Shown here in pieces: positions 19,801 to 27,651 of a stretch of DNA of 64,000 bases; positions within the stretch are counted from its first letter, which is position 1, and every line of letters starts with the position of its first letter. This stretch comes from Chitinophaga niabensis (GTDB taxonomy: Bacteria; Bacteroidota; Bacteroidia; Chitinophagales; Chitinophagaceae): positions 558,001 to 622,000 of the forward strand of contig NZ_FSRA01000002.1 in NCBI RefSeq assembly GCF_900129465.1. The letters run 5' to 3'. The notes under the pieces are model-generated. The model saw nothing but the letters and a program-made list of their open reading frames with translations, was not told the origin of the DNA and made no database searches. The translations under genes and the position numbers were made by a program.

Positions 19801-20340
19801 AATCGCCGGTACTCTCATAGTTACAGCCCTGTAGCCGATATAAGATGCACTCAGTACCGCATCATTATCTGCTTTGATACTGAACTGCCCGGCCTGGTTA
19901 GTGGTAGTTCCCCCGGAACGTCCCAGGATGCGGATACTCACCCCCGGTAATGGCTGCCCGGAACTATCTGTTACCACACCCACAATTACTTTCACACCCT
20001 GGCGGCTGGTATCTTCCGGTATGCGCGGCATAGCCATGGTAAGCGCTCTCTTTCGCCGGATAATAATGGTGCGGTTCTCAATGGCATAATCGAGATGAGG
20101 GCCTTTGAATAATTCATTGAGAAAAGGTTCCAAAGGCATGCTCTTTGCGCTGATGGTAACAGGCGGCGCATCTTTAATGAGTTGGCTGTTGCTCATGACG
20201 AGGTACTTCGTCTGTTTTTGCACTTCGGTCAGGACGTCCTGCAAGGGTACTTTTGTACCGGTATAGGTGATCGTTTGTCCAGCCGCCTTGCCGCAAAGGA
20301 GCGTTGCGCATGCAAATAGCATTAAGGCAATAAATCGCAT
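16828..20340 (-). CDS. SusC/RagA TonB-dependent outer-membrane receptor with STN domain (locus 2)
   Basis: Starting from the ATG at 20340 (MRFIALMLFA, a proper signal peptide) the protein has 1170 residues: STN domain (about 22-95), carboxypeptidase-regulatory-like domain (about 115-190), plug (from about 200, with a ENSGITTFDKALAGKMPGV segment) and barrel ending in LSLTVGF. An upstream in-frame ATG at 20418 would add 26 residues ahead of the signal peptide and is rejected. The STN domain, together with the FecR and ECF sigma genes directly upstream, indicates ligand-dependent trans-envelope signalling. Unlike the locus 1 receptor, composition is even along the gene. Confidence 0.95.
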   Translation of the reverse strand: MRFIALMLFACATLLCGKAAGQTITYTGTKVPLQDVLTEVQKQTKYLVMSNSQLIKDAPPVTISAKSMPLEPFLNELFKGPHLDYAIENRTIIIRRKRALTMAMPRIPEDTSRQGVKVIVGVVTDSSGQPLPGVSIRILGRSGGTTTNQAGQFSIKADNDAVLSASYIGYRAVTMRVPAITSTAAIKMSAASNDLSTISVVSNGFQNRKQIASVGSISTVTAKDLENSGITTFDKALAGKMPGVYVRSVSGRPGETGQIIIRGVNTLTGNVNPLYVLDGMPLQGDEVSASMNSLITNGIGNIPPENIESITILKDATAASIYGSRAANGVIVITTKNGKMGSDYINYTGKLGVTMRPENGFNFMNSKEKVAFERGLRDDYYPPYESGGRVIQLLSLADKGAITYDEAEKQIALLEQTNTDWIKQLYRVANSQSHNISFSGGNTKTTYYAGFNFQDSKGSLIENKFQTGGFNMKLSRFVTNKLLFRVNLYTTLKKNVEGQAGVDPFKYAVFANPYEKPYNADGSYASDLTYRAIPYDVGSNSALYYNTFNIIRELRENRLTNTYGNIRAQFTVEYDFLKHFKYTGNVAGSYTSVQDKDESFGGTYRSWANNWLNQTSTAGGVLPEHNRGYLQEGSGRTLDYTIRNTVEYSNTFAAKHFVQAFFANEFGAVQNDKFSHFNPIYLQQYGIAGYPSWDLIPDNRFLNLQLPRLGSTYTRENRSASFIGSLAYVYDNRYVLNANVRYDGVDIIGSENQFSPLWSAGVKWNAHNESFLKDNASTISRLVLSVGYGYRGSINRSVYPFHTYTLGTAVYANIPTAIDFQFGNPVIKWEKKRETNLGLELSLFNGRINTDWRYFTEEVMDLLDNTRTPPSVGRPSAMVNVGNLTNKGLELNLRVEAVKTKDFLWEVGGNITKVKNNLSNVYEKEVPTVGNNYTANIQGYPVNSWFGYKFSHVDPVTGGLIVLAQKRNSKLVGGKVETTFSDAEIDLSKISTADLTALYRPYYLGHSDPELYGGFNTRVTYKTIELTANFVYADGNDIISFRDRREGPSGVTSDIVASRTNRLKDNLYRWRQAGDITDIPIYRTALSNYTQYLISTDVESGAYLKCTELSLSWRAPRQLLARTAMKTLKATLVANNVLALSPYSGTDAETKTPFGYPNTRMYTLSLTVGF

Positions 20341-20459
20341 AGTCAGTAATTGATCTTGGTTGGTAAATGAATATGAAAAATAAGGCGCACTTTCCCTCAC
20401 GAGCCAGGAATGGCCCACGATACATGCGTCCGCATACTTTTTACTTTTTTAGATTGTTG

Positions 20460-21653
20460 CTATTGTAACACGATCAGCTTGTTGACACTCTCCAGTTTTA
20501 CTCTCACGTCCATACCGTTAAGTATCGTTATCAGCTGTTGCAGATTCTGGTTCCTTTCCATCCTGCCCCAAACCTTTATATCCGGAATACTTTTTTCATA
20601 AACAATATCGATGTTGTACCACCTGGATACCTGGCGCATTACTTCAGACAGCTTTGTGTCGTTGAAATCAAATACGCCGTTCTTCCAGGCTACGGCACGT
20701 ACGGTATCTGCGGGTTCTACAATAATGGCCTTATTTCCATCATGATCTGTAACTGCTCTTTGCCCCGGAGCGATTGCCCTGCCAAAGCTGCCGGAATTTA
20801 CGGCTACAGCTCCTTCTAACAGCGTGGTGTTGATCTTCTCTTCGTCTGTATATGCATTTACATTAAAACGGGTCCCCAATACCTGGATGGAAGTATGTTG
20901 GTTGACATCCACAATAAAAGGTTTCTTCACATCTTTGGCCACTTCAAAATAAGCTTCGCCGCTGAGCTGCACCCTTCTTTCCGTTCCCGAAAAACGGGTA
21001 GGGAAACGGATGGATGATGCGGCGTTCAGCCAAACGTGTGTGCCATCTTCCAGCAGCAAATGATATTCCCCTCCTTTGGGTGTGATCAGCTGGTGAAATT
21101 GTATTTCTTCATAGTTGTCGTTAATATCTTCATATGCCAGCAATCCCTGCTGTTGCTGCACTTTTACAGATGCCCCCTGCATAAAGGAAGTATCGTTACC
21201 GGTGTTCAGTTCCATGCTATTGCCGTTAGACAATACCAACTGTGCTTTCTGGCTGCCGGGCAATACGTTTTCAGCATATTCCGCCGTGGTGATATGGTCC
21301 GGTTTACGGAACTGTGTTTGCCAGATCGCAGCGGCGGCGGCCAGCACTAACAGTAATACCCCTGCGGCCCTGTAAAAGAACAGGCGCCTTGTACGGAAAA
21401 CTTTACGCCTGGCCACTTCAGCGGCTAGCTCTTCCCGGGCTTTTTCTGTTCTTTCCCGGTAATAAGCCAGCTTACGCCATTCTTCCGCAGCCTTTTCTTC
21501 ATTGATCAGTTCTTCCAGGATTGCCCGGTTACTTTCATTGGCAGCCAGCCACTGCTCCAGCTCCTGCCGCTCTGCATCGCTGAGCGTATTCCGGAGATAA
21601 CCGGCCAGTAAACCCGTCATCCTAAACGTAGTGTGTAATTGCTGATCTTCCAT
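20460..21653 (-). CDS. FecR-family anti-sigma factor (locus 2)
   Basis: From the ATG at 21653 (MEDQQLHTT) the protein has 397 residues. The N-terminal 85 residues are helical and charged, a membrane helix follows at about 92-111, then the periplasmic FecR domain (LEDGTHVWLNAASSIRFPTR, GEAYFEV) and a C-terminal DUF4974-type domain (about 315-395, with SRWYNIDIVYE). It should bind the STN domain of the SusC protein encoded 119 bases downstream and control the sigma factor encoded upstream. The upstream extension to 21704 lacks family features and was not used. Confidence 0.93.
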   Translation of the reverse strand: MEDQQLHTTFRMTGLLAGYLRNTLSDAERQELEQWLAANESNRAILEELINEEKAAEEWRKLAYYRERTEKAREELAAEVARRKVFRTRRLFFYRAAGVLLLVLAAAAAIWQTQFRKPDHITTAEYAENVLPGSQKAQLVLSNGNSMELNTGNDTSFMQGASVKVQQQQGLLAYEDINDNYEEIQFHQLITPKGGEYHLLLEDGTHVWLNAASSIRFPTRFSGTERRVQLSGEAYFEVAKDVKKPFIVDVNQHTSIQVLGTRFNVNAYTDEEKINTTLLEGAVAVNSGSFGRAIAPGQRAVTDHDGNKAIIVEPADTVRAVAWKNGVFDFNDTKLSEVMRQVSRWYNIDIVYEKSIPDIKVWGRMERNQNLQQLITILNGMDVRVKLESVNKLIVLQ

Positions 21654-21709
21654 GTACTTAAATAAAAACAGCGCCCAAAGACAAAATGGGACAACCGGGG
21701 TCAATTATT

Positions 21710-22282
21710 TTAAAAAAAACTTAACAATACATTGAAAGATTTAGGGGAAAGCAGCTTCCGCAGGGATTTCAGGGCACGCATCTTTTGTTTGTTGACGGTA
21801 CCCACAGGAATGTTCAGCCGCTCGGCGATCTCTGCATTTTTCATTTCTTCTTTATAGGCCAGTTCCATGATCAGGCGGTATTTTTCCGGCAGCTGCTCAA
21901 TGGCGCCATAGATCTCGCGCATAGCTTCTGCTTTAAAGATAGTGCTGAGGGTTACTTCTTCTGATATGGGCGCAACAAGTTCCAGCGCATGCTCATGTTT
22001 GCGCTGGCGCTGTATCTTTTCAAGGTAATTGAGACAGGCATTACGGGTGCTGATGTACAGGAATGCTTTCAGGGAGGGAAATGCATCAAAATCCGCCTGT
22101 TTTTCCCATACCCTGAGCATCACGCCCTGTACAACTTCTTCAGCGGCAAAGCGGTCTTTCAATAGCTTTTCTGCGAAAAAACAAAGGGCGGGGTAGTATT
22201 CGGAAAACAAGCAGTTAAACGTAGCCTCATCTCCACGCCGTAGTGCACTCATCGAAAAAGAATCGGGAAAAGCAGCCTTCAT
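21710..22282 (-). CDS. ECF RNA polymerase sigma-70 factor (locus 2)
   Basis: The 190-residue protein contains region 2 (FSEYYPALCFFAEKLLKDRF, then AAEEVVQGVMLRVWEK) and region 4 (PEKYRLIMELAYKEEMKNAE and IAERLNIPVGTVNKQKMRAL). It is the first gene of uptake locus 2 and precedes its FecR by 56 bases from the chosen fecR start. It presumably activates the susC promoter between 20340 and 20460 when FecR releases it. Start ATG at 22282; an ATG for Met12 (SFSMSALRRGDE) is also possible. Confidence 0.93.
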   Translation of the reverse strand: MKAAFPDSFSMSALRRGDEATFNCLFSEYYPALCFFAEKLLKDRFAAEEVVQGVMLRVWEKQADFDAFPSLKAFLYISTRNACLNYLEKIQRQRKHEHALELVAPISEEVTLSTIFKAEAMREIYGAIEQLPEKYRLIMELAYKEEMKNAEIAERLNIPVGTVNKQKMRALKSLRKLLSPKSFNVLLSFF

Positions 22283-22317
22283 ACCTCCGTTAATCTGGCA
22301 GAAAGATAGAAAAAAAT

Positions 22318-22860
22318 CTACGCTATCACTATTTCCCTGTTTGTGCGGTTACCGGGCAGGTCTTCCGCCACAGCCATCACCCTGCATCCCGGAAGCGCTT
22401 CTGTGATTGCAGTATACATCCAGTCCTTACCATTCCTGCCCATCAGGGCATTTCCTTCTTCCAGCATCACCCCTTCAGCAGAATAAATGCCCACGGTCAC
22501 ACGGTATACCCTGAAATCGTCTGTAGCACGTACAATAATGTTGTTTCCCGCCTTTTCCATGTTTTCTATCACCGGGGGATTGTAAGCATCCCTGATTGCA
22601 ATATTATAGGCATTCTGCCCCGGCTGGGCCATGGAACGGTAAACAGCAGCCATTTCCGGATCCGCCAGTACGCCTTTTGCATAGGCCGTTGCCTCCGTGA
22701 ATTTATCCTGCGCCTCCAGCTGTTTCCCTGTTGCCGCCTTTTCCCTGGGCTGCTGGGCTTTGGAGACAATGGTTTTTCCGCCCCTTTGTTTGATGGTTAC
22801 CTGCTTGCCGATGCTGCCGGAGAGCTTGCTGAGCAGCACATTATTGTCCGCTTTTGCCAT
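22318..22860 (-). CDS. hypothetical protein of a Bacteroidota-specific family, 180 aa
   Basis: The start MAKADNNVLLSKLSGSIGKQ followed by a basic, Gln/Lys-rich helical stretch, and a C-terminal beta-rich part with TDDFRVYRVTVGIYSAEGV and ITEALPGCRVMAVAEDLPGN, are a layout I recall from uncharacterised Bacteroidota proteins, sometimes near phage-like genes. The C-terminal half looks like an Ig-like or fibronectin-like fold. There is no signal peptide. It is followed after 35 bases by the sigma factor gene on the same strand but is probably an independent unit. Function unknown. Confidence 0.8.
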   Translation of the reverse strand: MAKADNNVLLSKLSGSIGKQVTIKQRGGKTIVSKAQQPREKAATGKQLEAQDKFTEATAYAKGVLADPEMAAVYRSMAQPGQNAYNIAIRDAYNPPVIENMEKAGNNIIVRATDDFRVYRVTVGIYSAEGVMLEEGNALMGRNGKDWMYTAITEALPGCRVMAVAEDLPGNRTNREIVIA

Positions 22861-22950
22861 AAAAATGATTGTTTTGGTGTTATAACATTGTTTATCAAGC
22901 TATTATAACAACATTAGGGGCATAAAAGTTCATCGATTCCGGCCCTCAGC

Positions 22951-23033
22951 TATATCACTCCTATAGCATTCCTATAGCATTGTAGGCACATACTTATATC
23001 CAAACGATATAGGAATGCTATAAGAGTGCTATA
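22951..23033. repeat. long imperfect hairpin built from an ATAGCATTCCTATAG unit
   Basis: The arms at 22951-22986 and 23000-23033 are reverse complements with few mismatches (about 34 bp each), separated by a loop of about 13 bases. Each arm itself repeats the unit TATAGCATTCC, with CACTC variants, two to three times. A further partial unit follows at 23030-23040. It lies between a hypothetical gene and yegP-like gene and is not coding. Confidence 0.75.
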
Positions 23034-23079
23034 GGAATGCGCCTTCAGCGTTATAGGGATATACAAGTATCGGGCTAAT

Positions 23080-23113
23080 AAAAAGCCCGTAAGTAAAACT
23101 TACGGGCTTTTTT
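23080..23113. terminator. bidirectional intrinsic terminator
   Basis: AAAAAGCCCGTAAGT and ACTTACGGGCTTTTTT form a 15-bp stem with a 3-base loop and a T-run on both strands. It ends the minus-strand gene that stops at 23136. Confidence 0.85.
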
Positions 23114-23135
23114 AATCTCGCTGAGGTTAAGCAGA

Positions 23136-23459
23136 CTATTCAACTACATCCGCATCCGGCGCATTCTTTTTTACCGACGCAATACCTGCATCCCTGTTGG
23201 AAGTGTTGCTATACGTTTCGCTGGTGCCTATCACCTGGTTATTCGCTGCTTTCAATACGAAGTAAGGACTTCCGTCCGCAGCGGTTTTCTTCTCATGCCT
23301 TTCATCTGCCTGGGAATTATCCCGTACTGATTCAATGCCTGCCAGGCAGTTAGCTTTTGCGGTGTACGTTTCGCTGTTAAGGATGGTTTCGCCATTACCG
23401 GCTTTTAATGTAAATCGAAATTGTCCATTTGGGGTTGGGGAGATAACAAATGAGGCCAT
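23136..23459 (-). CDS. YegP-like DUF1508 tandem-repeat protein
   Basis: The 107-residue protein consists of two DUF1508 repeats: the first has FRFTLKAGNGETILNSETY and ends GIESVRDNS, the second has PYFVLKAANNQVIGTSETYS and ends GIASVKKNA. Both repeats share the GI-SV-x-N pattern typical of the family (E. coli YegP). The protein is small, soluble and of unknown biochemical role; some relatives are stress-linked. The C-terminus is acidic (APDADVVE). It stands alone and has its own terminator downstream. Confidence 0.93.
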   Translation of the reverse strand: MASFVISPTPNGQFRFTLKAGNGETILNSETYTAKANCLAGIESVRDNSQADERHEKKTAADGSPYFVLKAANNQVIGTSETYSNTSNRDAGIASVKKNAPDADVVE

Positions 23460-23540
23460 AATGTATTGTTTTAGATACAGGAAGTTAAAGAAAATAACGG
23501 AAAATTATACTAGATTTAAATTTGTAATATAAGTCCCTCT

Positions 23541-24242
23541 ATGCCTGATTTCCTCACTTTCCGCAAGTTTGACACAGCAGAAGAAGCTATCGCTATCAGT
23601 GATCTCTTAAAGGAAAAGGATATTCCTGTTATGCTGGAAAATACGCCGGTGTTATTAGATCAGCAATTGATCGGCCAGCAATTTGAAAATACCTTCCTGC
23701 TTAAAATTCCCCCTGAGCGTTTCATTGATGCGGATAATGTTCTCCGTGCGGCGGTTAGTTTTAATGAACAGGATATAGAAGCTGATTATTACCTGTTATC
23801 TTTTTCTGACCAGGAATTGCAGGAGATCATAGAAAAGAAAGACGAATGGGGGGCTTACGATTATGCCCTCGCATTACACCTGCTGGAAAAAAGAGGTATT
23901 TCCTATACCCCCGCACAGCTTGCAGGGCTCAATGATCAAAGGCATCAGCAACTGGCCAAACCTGAAAATGGATCTGCGGTATGGATCGCGATCGGTTATA
24001 TGTCTGTTCTAATCGGTGGCCTGCTGGGTTTCTTTATTGGAGGATATATCATTGTAGCAAAAAAGACCTTGCCGGATGGCAGCAGGATGTATGCATTCCC
24101 GGATATAACGCGTAAACAGGGGAAATACATCCTCATCCTTGGCGGTATTGCATTTCCGTTGTGGGCATGGTATGTGATCCAGGGAGGCAGCGTTCCCGGA
24201 TTCAATTCACTGATGAACCTTCTTGCCAATCTGCGGTATTAG
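23541..24242 (+). CDS. hypothetical membrane protein with N-terminal DUF2007-like domain
   Basis: The 233-residue product starts with a small domain (about 1-75; FRKFDTAEEAIAISDLLKEK ... FLLKIPPERFIDADNVLR) resembling DUF2007 signal-transducing domains, continues with a helical middle (about 85-135), and has two membrane helices at about 145-170 and 193-213. A -7 element TAAATTTG lies at 23517-23524, giving a very short leader. The next gene (Crp/Fnr) begins 15 bases downstream on the same strand, so co-transcription is likely. Function unknown. Confidence 0.8.
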   Translation: MPDFLTFRKFDTAEEAIAISDLLKEKDIPVMLENTPVLLDQQLIGQQFENTFLLKIPPERFIDADNVLRAAVSFNEQDIEADYYLLSFSDQELQEIIEKKDEWGAYDYALALHLLEKRGISYTPAQLAGLNDQRHQQLAKPENGSAVWIAIGYMSVLIGGLLGFFIGGYIIVAKKTLPDGSRMYAFPDITRKQGKYILILGGIAFPLWAWYVIQGGSVPGFNSLMNLLANLRY

Positions 24243-24257
24243 CCCTAAATTGTATCA

Positions 24258-24815
24258 ATGGAGAGTTTCCTGATTGAACATTTTAGAAAGATCGTTCCGC
24301 TGGATGAAAGTGAAGCAGCTTACATCGCATCTCATTTCACTTATAAGAAATTCAAAAAGCACCAGTTCGTGGTACAGGAAGGTGCGCCTGTTCCCAACAG
24401 TTTCCTGGTAGCAAAAGGCTCCCTGAAATCTTATCATACGGACGATAATGGCAAAGAACATATCCTCCAATTCGGATTTGAGAACTGGTGGATCACAGAT
24501 TTTTATGCGCATTCCAATGAAACACCTGCTACCATCAACGTGGATTGTATGGAAGACAGCGAACTCTATTGCCTCTCGTTACAGGACCGTGAAAAGCTAT
24601 GCGCAGAGCTACATAAGGTAGCGCGGTTCTTTCTCACAAAAGCCAATAATGGATACCTTGCTCAGCAACAAAGGATATTATCGCTACTGAACAGCAATGC
24701 CAGAGAACGTTACGAGCAACTGCTGCTGTTATACCCCGGCATCCTCAATAAAGTGCCCAAGCAACTGATCGCCGCTTATCTCGGTGTATCACGCGAAACC
24801 CTCAGCCGTTTGTGA
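24258..24815 (+). CDS. Crp/Fnr-family transcriptional regulator
   Basis: The 185-residue protein has a cyclic-nucleotide-binding-like beta-roll (about 25-115; KKHQFVVQEGAPVPNSFLVA, KGSLKSYH) and a C-terminal helix-turn-helix that ends abruptly at VPKQLIAAYLGVSRETLSRL. Bacteroidota members of this family usually continue only a few residues further, so this is nearly full length. No FNR-type cysteine cluster is visible, so it senses something other than oxygen through iron-sulfur. The DJ-1-like gene follows 82 bases downstream on the same strand and is a likely target. Confidence 0.9.
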   Translation: MESFLIEHFRKIVPLDESEAAYIASHFTYKKFKKHQFVVQEGAPVPNSFLVAKGSLKSYHTDDNGKEHILQFGFENWWITDFYAHSNETPATINVDCMEDSELYCLSLQDREKLCAELHKVARFFLTKANNGYLAQQQRILSLLNSNARERYEQLLLLYPGILNKVPKQLIAAYLGVSRETLSRL

Positions 24816-24897
24816 TCTATGTCACATTAAATTGGTGATCTACCTCCTGTGCCGGATGTTTGCATCTGCTGAACTTTGTGCTTCTAAAAACAATTGT

Positions 24898-25644
24898 ATG
24901 AAGTACCTCTTATTTGCAGGCCTTGCTTTATCAGGTGGCCTTGCAGCCAAAGCACAGGAGAAGAAAAAAGTGCTGATCGTGTTAACCTCCCATAACCAGT
25001 TAGGCAATACCGGGGAAAAGACCGGCTTCTGGACGGAAGAATTTGCCACGCCTTATTATGCATTAACAGATCAGGGCATTGAAGTGACCATCGCATCTCC
25101 CAAAGGAGGCCAACCACCTATTGATCCCAAAAGTGACCTTCCGGAAAACAGTACCCCTGCTACTAAAAGATTTAAGGCAGACAAGGCTTTACAGGAGAAA
25201 CTGAGCAAAAGCATTCCGCTCTCAAAAATAAACCAGGAAGATTTTGATGCGGTGTTCTATCCCGGTGGTCATGGCCCTATGTGGGACCTGGCGGAAGACA
25301 AACAATCCGCGAAACTGATCGCATCATTCTATCAGCACAATAAGCCTATTGCATTTGTTTGTCACGCTCCTGCTGCGTTACAACATGTAAAGGATAAAAA
25401 TGGAGAGGCTTTGATCAAAGGCAAGAAAGTAACAGCTTTTACAAACACGGAAGAAGCAGCGGTGAAACTGGATAAAGTAGTGCCTTTTTCTTTGGAAGAT
25501 ATGTTGCGTTCGAAAGGTGCAAAATTTGAGAAAGGTGCAGACTGGCAGGCATATGCTGTAACGGACGGGTTATTGATCACCGGGCAGAACCCGGCTTCAT
25601 CGGAGTTAGTGGCCAAACAGCTGATCAAGCTGTTAGTGAAGTAG
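24898..25644 (+). CDS. exported DJ-1/PfpI-family protein (Hsp31-like)
   Basis: From the ATG at 24898 the protein has 248 residues with a signal peptide (1-19, AAKAQ). The DJ-1/PfpI core shows GFWTEEFATPYYAL (Glu47-Glu48), the FYPGGHGPMWDL nucleotide-like loop, and the nucleophile elbow FVCHAPAAL with Cys155-His156. These features fit the Hsp31 / class I glutamine-amidotransferase-like subgroup, whose members act as glyoxalase III, deglycase or holdase. An export signal on such a protein is somewhat unusual. The longer in-frame start at 24784 overlaps the Crp/Fnr gene and is rejected. Confidence 0.9.
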   Translation: MKYLLFAGLALSGGLAAKAQEKKKVLIVLTSHNQLGNTGEKTGFWTEEFATPYYALTDQGIEVTIASPKGGQPPIDPKSDLPENSTPATKRFKADKALQEKLSKSIPLSKINQEDFDAVFYPGGHGPMWDLAEDKQSAKLIASFYQHNKPIAFVCHAPAALQHVKDKNGEALIKGKKVTAFTNTEEAAVKLDKVVPFSLEDMLRSKGAKFEKGADWQAYAVTDGLLITGQNPASSELVAKQLIKLLVK

Positions 25645-25682
25645 TGAGTTGCCCCCGGGGAAAGGATGTCTTTTCCCCGGGG

Positions 25683-26213
25683 CTATTCCAGCTTCTTCAG
25701 CATATGAATATCTGTTGGTTCTTTTTCAAAAAGCACTTTATCCACCTCAGCCGTTACTGCAGCCCCGTTCCCCATATAAAAAGAAACGGCGGACCTTGTT
25801 TCTGTGGAAGAGATATAGAGCGCCTTTGCCCCTCTTTTCTTTGCTTCCTCACTCAGCATTTGCAGGATACTTTTTCCAATACCCTTCCTTCTGAAGTTCC
25901 GGGAAACATACAAAAGGTCTACCTGCAACTGGTCCTGTGCGGCACCGATAAAAGCATGTGCCAATACCCCAAAACCTACCAGGGCATCTTCCTTAAATGC
26001 CCCAATACCCATACCCCCTTTTTGCAGTTCAGATCTGAACCTTTCCTGCACCTCCTTTAAAGCCACAGCATCCCAACTGGAACATTCACAATGCATTTCA
26101 ACGGAAAAAAGGGCGCCTTCATTCAGGGTATAGATCTTGTCTATTGACTCCGAGCGGTCAATTTCAGCCAATTTGCCGGCCATTTCAGGGGTTAGGGGGC
26201 GATAGGTTATCAT
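25683..26213 (-). CDS. GNAT-family N-acetyltransferase
   Basis: The 176-residue product (start ATG 26213, MITYRPLTPEM) carries a GNAT domain: DQLQVDLLYVSRNFRRKGIG (motif A, R-x-x-R-x-G-I-G) at about 105-124 and ALYISSTETRSAVSFYMGNG (motif B) at about 140-160. GNATs move an acetyl group from acetyl-CoA to an amine; the substrate cannot be told. The upstream in-frame extension to 26303 overlaps the divergent ankyrin gene and lacks GNAT features. It is a monocistronic unit converging with the DJ-1-like gene. Confidence 0.9.
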   Translation of the reverse strand: MITYRPLTPEMAGKLAEIDRSESIDKIYTLNEGALFSVEMHCECSSWDAVALKEVQERFRSELQKGGMGIGAFKEDALVGFGVLAHAFIGAAQDQLQVDLLYVSRNFRRKGIGKSILQMLSEEAKKRGAKALYISSTETRSAVSFYMGNGAAVTAEVDKVLFEKEPTDIHMLKKLE

Positions 26214-26272
26214 GTTACGAAGGTACTTGCATCTGCCCAAAAGAATCGTTAATTTAATACTAAATCCTCCCC

Positions 26273-27205
26273 ATGGAAAAGGACCCGATTGTTCAACAGG
26301 CAATAGCTGCCATTGATTCCGGAGATACCATTATCCTCGAAGCGCTTATAGCAGAGAACCCCTGGCTGCTGAGCGAACGGCATGCGAACGGAGAAAAAGG
26401 ATATTTTAAAGATCCTTACCTCCTTTGGTATGTGGCAGGCAATCCTGTACGGCAGCCCAAACTGGCAGATAATATCCTGGATGTGGCCGCACTGATAATA
26501 AAAGCGCTGCCCGCGGACAGTTTGAAGGAGCAGGCAGGTTATACGCTTGGGCTTGTATCTTCCGGACGTATTCCGCGGGAAAGTGGCAAACAACTGGCAT
26601 TGATAGACCTGCTGGTGGCAGCAGGCGCAGATCCTGACGGTGGCTTCGGTGCTGCTGCCGTTCACCAGGAAGTGGAGGCGGTGGAACATCTGATCAAAAT
26701 TGGCGCGAAAATAAATATGCTGGCAGCTATCAGCACAGGGCGTACGGCAGTTGCAAAAGAATTCATTGCATCGGCAAATGCAGAAGAACTTCAGCAAGGG
26801 CTGGCACTGGCGGCATTATATGGCAATACGGAATTATTGGAAGCGTTGATAAAAGCGGGAGCAGATGTGAAGGCATTTTGCCCTCCGGGATTCCATCAGC
26901 ATTCTACGCCATTGCACCAGGCTGTGGCGGCACGCCATTTAGCAGCTGTAAAAACATTGGTGAACGCCGGTGCAGACCTTTATATCAAAGATCCCATATA
27001 CCTGGGTACACCTATAGGTTGGGCACTTCACCTGGAGCAGACCGCGGAAACGCCGGAACAGGCAGAGCAGTATAAAGCAATCAGTACCTGGCTCAGGGAA
27101 TATATGAGCAGGGAAATTGCGCAGGACCTTTTCAAAGCAGGATTAATTTCAGCCGGGCAGGTGGAACAGGCCGTTCCTGTTATCGCTATAAAACTGGGTA
27201 AGTGA
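26273..27205 (+). CDS. ankyrin-repeat protein
   Basis: The 310-residue protein lacks a signal peptide and contains degenerate ankyrin repeats from about residue 30, clearest at LIDLLVAAGADPDGG, AVEHLIKIGAKINML, NTELLEALIKAGADVKAF and HQAVAARHLAAVKTLVNAGA. The repeat scaffold suggests protein-protein binding in the cytoplasm. The C-terminal 60 residues are helical without a recognised domain. It ends 4 bases before the stop of the convergent gene at 27210. No partner is evident from the context. Confidence 0.88.
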   Translation: MEKDPIVQQAIAAIDSGDTIILEALIAENPWLLSERHANGEKGYFKDPYLLWYVAGNPVRQPKLADNILDVAALIIKALPADSLKEQAGYTLGLVSSGRIPRESGKQLALIDLLVAAGADPDGGFGAAAVHQEVEAVEHLIKIGAKINMLAAISTGRTAVAKEFIASANAEELQQGLALAALYGNTELLEALIKAGADVKAFCPPGFHQHSTPLHQAVAARHLAAVKTLVNAGADLYIKDPIYLGTPIGWALHLEQTAETPEQAEQYKAISTWLREYMSREIAQDLFKAGLISAGQVEQAVPVIAIKLGK

Positions 27206-27209
27206 AAAA

Positions 27210-27581
27210 TTATCTGATCGCTTCGCCCAATTCTTCACTCATCTTTTTTATCTTCTTATAGGAAGCCTCGCTGTTCTTTGTTTTATCCATTTTGATCTTC
27301 AGTTCCCCGGGGAAGAACTTGATATCAAAGGAGGTTTTATCGTCTAATGTGATGGAACCATCGTAAGTAACACTACCGTCTCCGCCAAAAATATTATTGG
27401 GCTTTATGAAACGATGCAACACCCGTTGTACGGCCTTATTATTTTTCTTATCAAAAGATGCGGTGATCTTATACGTTTCGTTGTTGTCTGAAATAGAGAG
27501 GCTCGTTTTGTCTGTTGCATATGCAAAGAAGATACAAAGAACGAGTGCGCAGACGGAGAGAAGGGCGAATGCTTTTTTCAT
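27210..27581 (-). CDS. hypothetical exported protein, 123 aa
   Basis: A signal peptide (about 1-22, LCIFFAYA) precedes a small, lysine-rich, beta-strand-rich domain (TYKITASFDKKNNKAVQRVL, GSVTYDGSITLDDKTSFDIK). No cysteine lipobox is placed correctly for lipidation. I do not recognise the family. It is co-directional with and downstream of the FKBP gene, but a terminator separates the two, so it is probably its own unit. Confidence 0.75.
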   Translation of the reverse strand: MKKAFALLSVCALVLCIFFAYATDKTSLSISDNNETYKITASFDKKNNKAVQRVLHRFIKPNNIFGGDGSVTYDGSITLDDKTSFDIKFFPGELKIKMDKTKNSEASYKKIKKMSEELGEAIR

Positions 27582-27621
27582 TGGAGGGGCGATTTACCCC
27601 TAATTTACGATAAATTTAAAA

Positions 27622-27643
27622 AGGCCCCGATAGTTCGGGGCCT
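27622..27643 (-). terminator. intrinsic terminator after the FKBP gene
   Basis: A 9-bp perfect stem AGGCCCCGA / TCGGGGCCT with a 4-base loop lies 9 bases after the FKBP stop, with a T-run on the minus strand. Confidence 0.85.
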
Positions 27644-27651
27644 CTAATTAT

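Noticed and set aside
16828..20418. Longer start for the locus 2 SusC
   Set aside because: The extra 26 residues precede a perfect signal peptide that begins at 20340.
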